From Nereocystis luetkeana (lineage: Eukaryota > Sar > Phaeophyceae > Laminariales > Laminariaceae), in the NCBI GenBank assembly GCA_031213475.1, contig JARUPZ010000017.1:10419087-10483086 (forward strand): 64,000 nucleotides of DNA, in the 5' to 3' direction. Below the pieces are notes generated by a model. It was not told the origin of the DNA and did no database searches. It was given only the letters and a program-made list of their open reading frames with translations. The position numbers and the translations under genes are program-made. Shown here in pieces: positions 59,795 to 64,000 of this stretch (the stretch's first letter is position 1; each line of letters begins with the position of its first letter).

Positions 59795-60880
59795 GGGTGT
59801 GTTATTCACATTAAACCGTTCTTTCTACCCGTCGACATCCAGCACAACCAGTGTCCGTGCCGATTCTCCAATCCTAGAAGAGATACAAGTTCTGTGGTCA
59901 CAAAGCTACGCCACAGAGATACCACGTTGCCACGTGTGCAGTAAGCACTGCAGTGGGCAATGTAAAGCCATGCCATCATACTAGATACGACGGGCACGAC
60001 AAACACAATCTATGAAAAAATAGAGAAACGAACAAAAACAATCAAAGAGAGAACAAAAGCAAAGTACGTGGACAAATCGAAAGAGAAAAATAAAATATAA
60101 TGAAAGCAAAAACTAGGAGAAACAATCTGTCGTGCCCCCCCCCGGCAGGCGAGGTGGCCAACACTTGAAAGAGAACGAGCTGGAAAAAAGAAAAAAATAA
60201 TAAAAATAAGAATAACAAAAACACCACTGCTTGTAAACAGAGTAAGACAAAGAACCAAGGAAAAAAGTAACAAGGAAAAACAACAAAGGGGAAATAACAC
60301 AGGCAGACCAAAGCCCAAAGCACCTTCCAGGTGGCGGCAGCAGTTTGTGGTACGAGTAGTATAGCCAGGTTCTCCCTGCTAATCCGCCTGATACCTTGCT
60401 ACCCAGACTGCCGTCTCCGCCCTGCGTTCGTCAACTATGCCCAACCCCTTGGCGTCAGACAATACGAAACGAGCAGAGCCGGTTCGTCTTCCAACCACGC
60501 CACACGGCTCCTTCAGTACGGCTTATCAATCAGAAAAGGAAGAGGAAGAGAAAAAAATAATATGAAAATCACGGAGAGTCAGCGCAAGAAAGAAAAAAAC
60601 AAAACAAAAAGAGAAGACAAGGGAAGACCACGTTCGAACCAGCTGCACCAGTTGGTAGCACTAGTAGTATGGTCATGTTCTACTTCCTAGTCGGCCTGGT
60701 GCCTTGCTACCCTGTCTGTCACCTCCTTCCTACTTTCGTCTACCGCCGTTTCCCTTCTACCCCTCCTGTTCCCCCCCCTCTCCGCATTCCCTTGGTCGGG
60801 CTTTCTGCCACTTCTCCTGTTGTTGCCCCCTCCACCCCCGTTCCCTTGGACACCATCCACGGCGGATGAGCGGCGCTACC
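59795..60880 (-). mobile_element. Non-LTR retrotransposon 3' fragment, younger
   Basis: The reverse complement aligns to about 10215-11285 of the first element: the Gly/Arg-rich ORF end, the stop, and the whole 3' region to TTTAATGTGAATAACAC. It is 5'-truncated within the ORF, as expected of incomplete target-primed reverse transcription. Its T-run counterpart is much shorter than the T30 in the full copy. Confidence 0.85.
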
Positions 60881-61504
60881 TATAGCAGAAACAAACCTGG
60901 GATTTTCTACAGTAAAGTAGTATTAACCAAAGTTGTTGTAAGTATATCTGGTTCATTCGTAGAGCCACTTTGCTTCACGACCATGTCTTCCGGCCTCCAC
61001 TACGATACTGAAGGCTTCATTGGCTTGACATGCTGCCTAGATTGGGGTATACGTTCTCTTTTTTTATGTCCGTCCTCCGTTGAACCGTGCAACACATAAT
61101 ACATGAGCGAACAATGGTTCGTCTCTTTTATTCTCAATATTTTTGTTATTCATTGTGTTTGTCATCCACCCAAGAAAGTGCAGCATGGGCTTCGACGTTG
61201 ATCACTCAGAGACATTTAAACTTCCTCCGATAGAAGACTTATAAGATTGTTTTTTGTACTGTGTGCTGCTACCTACTATTAATAATAGTTGATGATTGCT
61301 ATTATTATATACCGGGTATTTCTCACGCTGTTTGAGCCTTTCGGAGTTGCTTGTGTTCCCTATATTGTTGATGGTTACAATCAATGTCTGACGGGCTGAC
61401 TCACAGGTTGACAACGACGGACGGGCAAGCCAGTCTGAGCAAGAGCCGTCTGCGTCCTTCAAACATACGGCAGCAATGCCCTTGCAGGGCCCTATATGGC
61501 GGTG

Positions 61505-61992
61505 AACAACATATTCGCCTGATTGAGAGCGAAGTATCTGATTGAGAGCGAGAGCCAAATAAATTGAAATTTCGGGTCCAGACGCCTCTTGCCATTTCTT
61601 GGTAAGTAGGGGACGGGCTATTCCAAGAAGCGGCGCAAATTGAAGGTCTCGTCAGCAGCGTCGCGAGCATATGCGTGTCATCGTCATCGGATGCTGCAGC
61701 TAGGAGCTAGACAAGTTGCTAGATTTCCCCAGATTGGCTATTCCTGCCTCAAACTGTTTAAGGGCGGTGTCGCCTCGGGCGATGGGCTCTACTGTAGCTT
61801 CTGCTCCCGGCTGTAGCTCCACCACGAGAGACTCCCACACGATGACCAGGGTAGCGGCTTGAAGCTACGGGCTAGCCCTTCAATTCAAGCTACACAGCAA
61901 GCTCCACCTCTCTGCGGTAGTCCGGCTACAGCGTATCGCGCAATCTCGCTCTCAATCAGATACTACGCTCTCAATCAGGCGAATATGTTGTT
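61505..61992. mobile_element. Foldback element, ~45-bp inverted ends
   Basis: ACATATTCGCCTGATTGAGA at the left is complementary to the right end, and the arms include an internal duplication of CTGATTGAGAGCG. The 400-bp interior carries no clear ORF. Confidence 0.55.
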
Positions 61993-62156
61993 GGGTGCCT
62001 CATTTTCTGAGCTCCTCACACACACGGTGAAACGCCCAGGATCTCACCCCAAAACTGATATCGACAGGAGCTGTTTCGTGCGACCCGACCAAACTTTCCA
62101 TGGGCTAGCCCTCACACAGTCATAGGTATCATTCATTAGTAAAATCACGACTCTCA

Positions 62157-62260
62157 TACGGGGGAACACGGTAGCCAGGACCAAATATGCCTCGAAAAAA
62201 TACTGCAATATATATAGGGTTTTGTGTATATGATGGGTCCTGAATACTATGCTCCCCGGA
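62157..62260 (-). mobile_element. MITE family A, copy 8 (diverged)
   Basis: TACGGGGGAACACGGTAGCC and AATACTATGCTCCCCGGA are mutated TIRs around the family interior (TATATAGGGTTTTGTGTATA). Confidence 0.65.
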
Positions 62261-64000
62261 GTGACCAGTAGTAGTAGTAGTAGGTAATTCGAGCGGCCGA
62301 ACCGGCCAGAAGACATACGCAGCACTACCGTGATATTGCCTACCGCAAGACGTCGCCTCTTGGTTGGGCCAGTTCGTGAGGGTGGCCTATAGCTTTGTCG
62401 AGGGACTTCATTTCAAGGATCCACCAACTCCCACCAGCTCTGGCAGCTTCTTTGTCCGCGACGCTGGTCTATTACATGGCCATAGTCGTATACCAGATAT
62501 ATTGTATAATTAGAGAAAACAAAACGCAACCCACTGGTGATGCTAACATTCATTCGTGGTGCCCGAGTCTCTCATCACGAAGGAAACAAAAACTGCCCGA
62601 GTTATTTAGCCAAGCTCGTGCCGGCAGGAAAACAGTAAATTCATTGGAAATTCAAGCGGATGACAAACTTAAACGGTGCGGCTGCTGCGCGGCTGCTTCG
62701 CGGACTACGTAGAACTCATATGAATGAGGAGCTGCGTGCGTGTGTGATGATGCATACACCCCGTTCTCACCTTACTATCCTGTTGTGCCTTCGCGTTTTC
62801 TTCCCAGCCAAGTAGAAATTTTGTCCGAATCGAAATGAATGCCGTCCGACGCACCGGGCAAAACCACCGCGGCTGCTACCTACCTGCACCAGAGTACGGA
62901 CTGACGTATGGTCCCGTTCTGTTGAACCGTCCCACAGGGTAACAAGTTGCATGTACCAGATGCCAGGGATGTTTTTTTTTTTTTACCACCGTATACCGCA
63001 AACACAAACAAAATGCCAACGACTTTGGTAATATTTATACTGTCAGTATTTGGCGTGCCTCAGTGATAGGCGGCTGTCGTTACTGTCACTGTCTGGGCAG
63101 GTGATATTTGGCACCGGTGGCATTTATTTCTCGTATTAGGCAAAATATATCGGTTTCCTGGATGAACGGACTCAAACGTGTAGCATCATTATTCACCTAA
63201 CAGCAACACCATGAAAACATTTTCGTCTAGTAGTACTGAGGTCCGGTTGATACTACAGGAGTAGGATCTTCCATGCCTGAAGCCGTTGGATTCTGAGTTC
63301 TCATTTATCTGTAGATTCTTCGATGGTATTATTGCAACAAGTTCTACACAAGATCACACGGCAAAATTAAATGGAATAATACCAGCGGTGGTGTACGAAG
63401 TCGATAAATGGCGCAAGGTCCAGACGGCACATTTTCCCTGAGCAAGTAAGAGCGCATGGCGACAAACACACGGCCTATTGTGTTTACAAAAAAAAGCATT
63501 GGAAGAGCTTTTGTGTGCCATGTATGGGGTATGAAGAATACCTACTGTACTGCTAAAGCAGAACATCGTATCCAGGAGACCCAGTCAGAGCTGTTTGTGG
63601 AGAGGTAGCCATCGGTAGGATGTGTCTAAATAATATGCCAGGGGATATAGATACAATGTACATGCATATATATATGAAGGTGTACAGCAGTACAGGACAC
63701 CTATTATTAGCAAGAAGAAAACTGGGGAGCTGTCCGACAGGATGGATTTCGTACTCGCGACTCGGTGCCTTCTACACGAACTTCATTATAATAACGAATG
63801 CCGAATTTCTTGTCTTCCTGTTAATGTTGCCCTGTCTTTCTTATTGCTTGCTGGGTGTTCTGTAGGGCAGGCCCGCGTGTTACACTCGAAGTCCTCGCAG
63901 TTTGCTGTCTTACAAAGAAGGATGAATGGGAAAAATTGTGCAGGCCACAGGGCGAAGGTGCTATCTCCTGACATCGTTGCCTGTGTATCTACCTTTGTGA
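62261..64000. other. No gene recognised to the window end
   Basis: Short frames only. On the minus strand a strong acceptor (TTGTAAGACAG at about 63910) precedes a small Cys-containing frame (NCEDFECNTRACPTEH), but no partner exon was found. Confidence 0.3.

Overview
The window is nuclear DNA of a brown alga (Phaeophyceae, Ectocarpus-like or a relative). Three things point there. First, a gene with four EsV-1-7 cysteine/histidine repeats, a family greatly expanded in brown algae. Second, a multi-exon PAPS-dependent sulfotransferase of the kind brown algae use on sulfated cell-wall polysaccharides. Third, small exons with GT-AG introns of 0.3-4.4 kb packed with dispersed repeats and microsatellites. 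There are no bacterial operons, no CRISPR and no rRNA; I saw no convincing tRNA.

Three protein genes could be rebuilt exon by exon from splice sites, phases and conserved motifs. (1) Positions 1-4837, minus strand: a Hep_59/Tls1 (human C9orf78) family spliceosome-associated protein, running off the left edge. (2) Positions 12294-28290, plus strand: a nine-exon gene whose spliced frame is open for 1108 codons. It has a short coiled-coil N-terminus, Pro/Ala/Gly low-complexity segments, four EsV-1-7 repeats and a roughly 600-residue Gln/His-rich tail. (3) Positions 35782-46716, minus strand: seven exons of a sulfotransferase with 5'-PSB and 3'-PB motifs, including a 40-nt micro-exon; its 5' exon was not located. 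Every proposed junction keeps phase.

The rest is mobile or repetitive. A non-LTR retrotransposon (8440-11310) has a long reverse transcriptase ORF and an (AC)n tail; two 3' fragments of the same family lie inverted at 59.4-60.9 kb. There is a decayed copia-like gag on the minus strand (31.36-32.1 kb). A ~105-bp TA-flanked MITE family (A) has eight copies, and a ~235-bp MITE family (B) has seven, clustered in and around the sulfotransferase introns. Several other dispersed families, three foldback elements and several degenerate minisatellites are present. The minisatellites are GGGTC-rich, CTTCCATGGAAG-palindromic, CCATGGG-rich and CCTGTCTGG-like.

Weaker coding candidates are an orphan exon at 30104-30169 with a decayed coding minisatellite downstream, exon-like pieces at 51325-51730, and short coding-like stretches at 11470-11664 and 51793-52545. 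From 52.6 kb to the right end I found no gene, only repeats.
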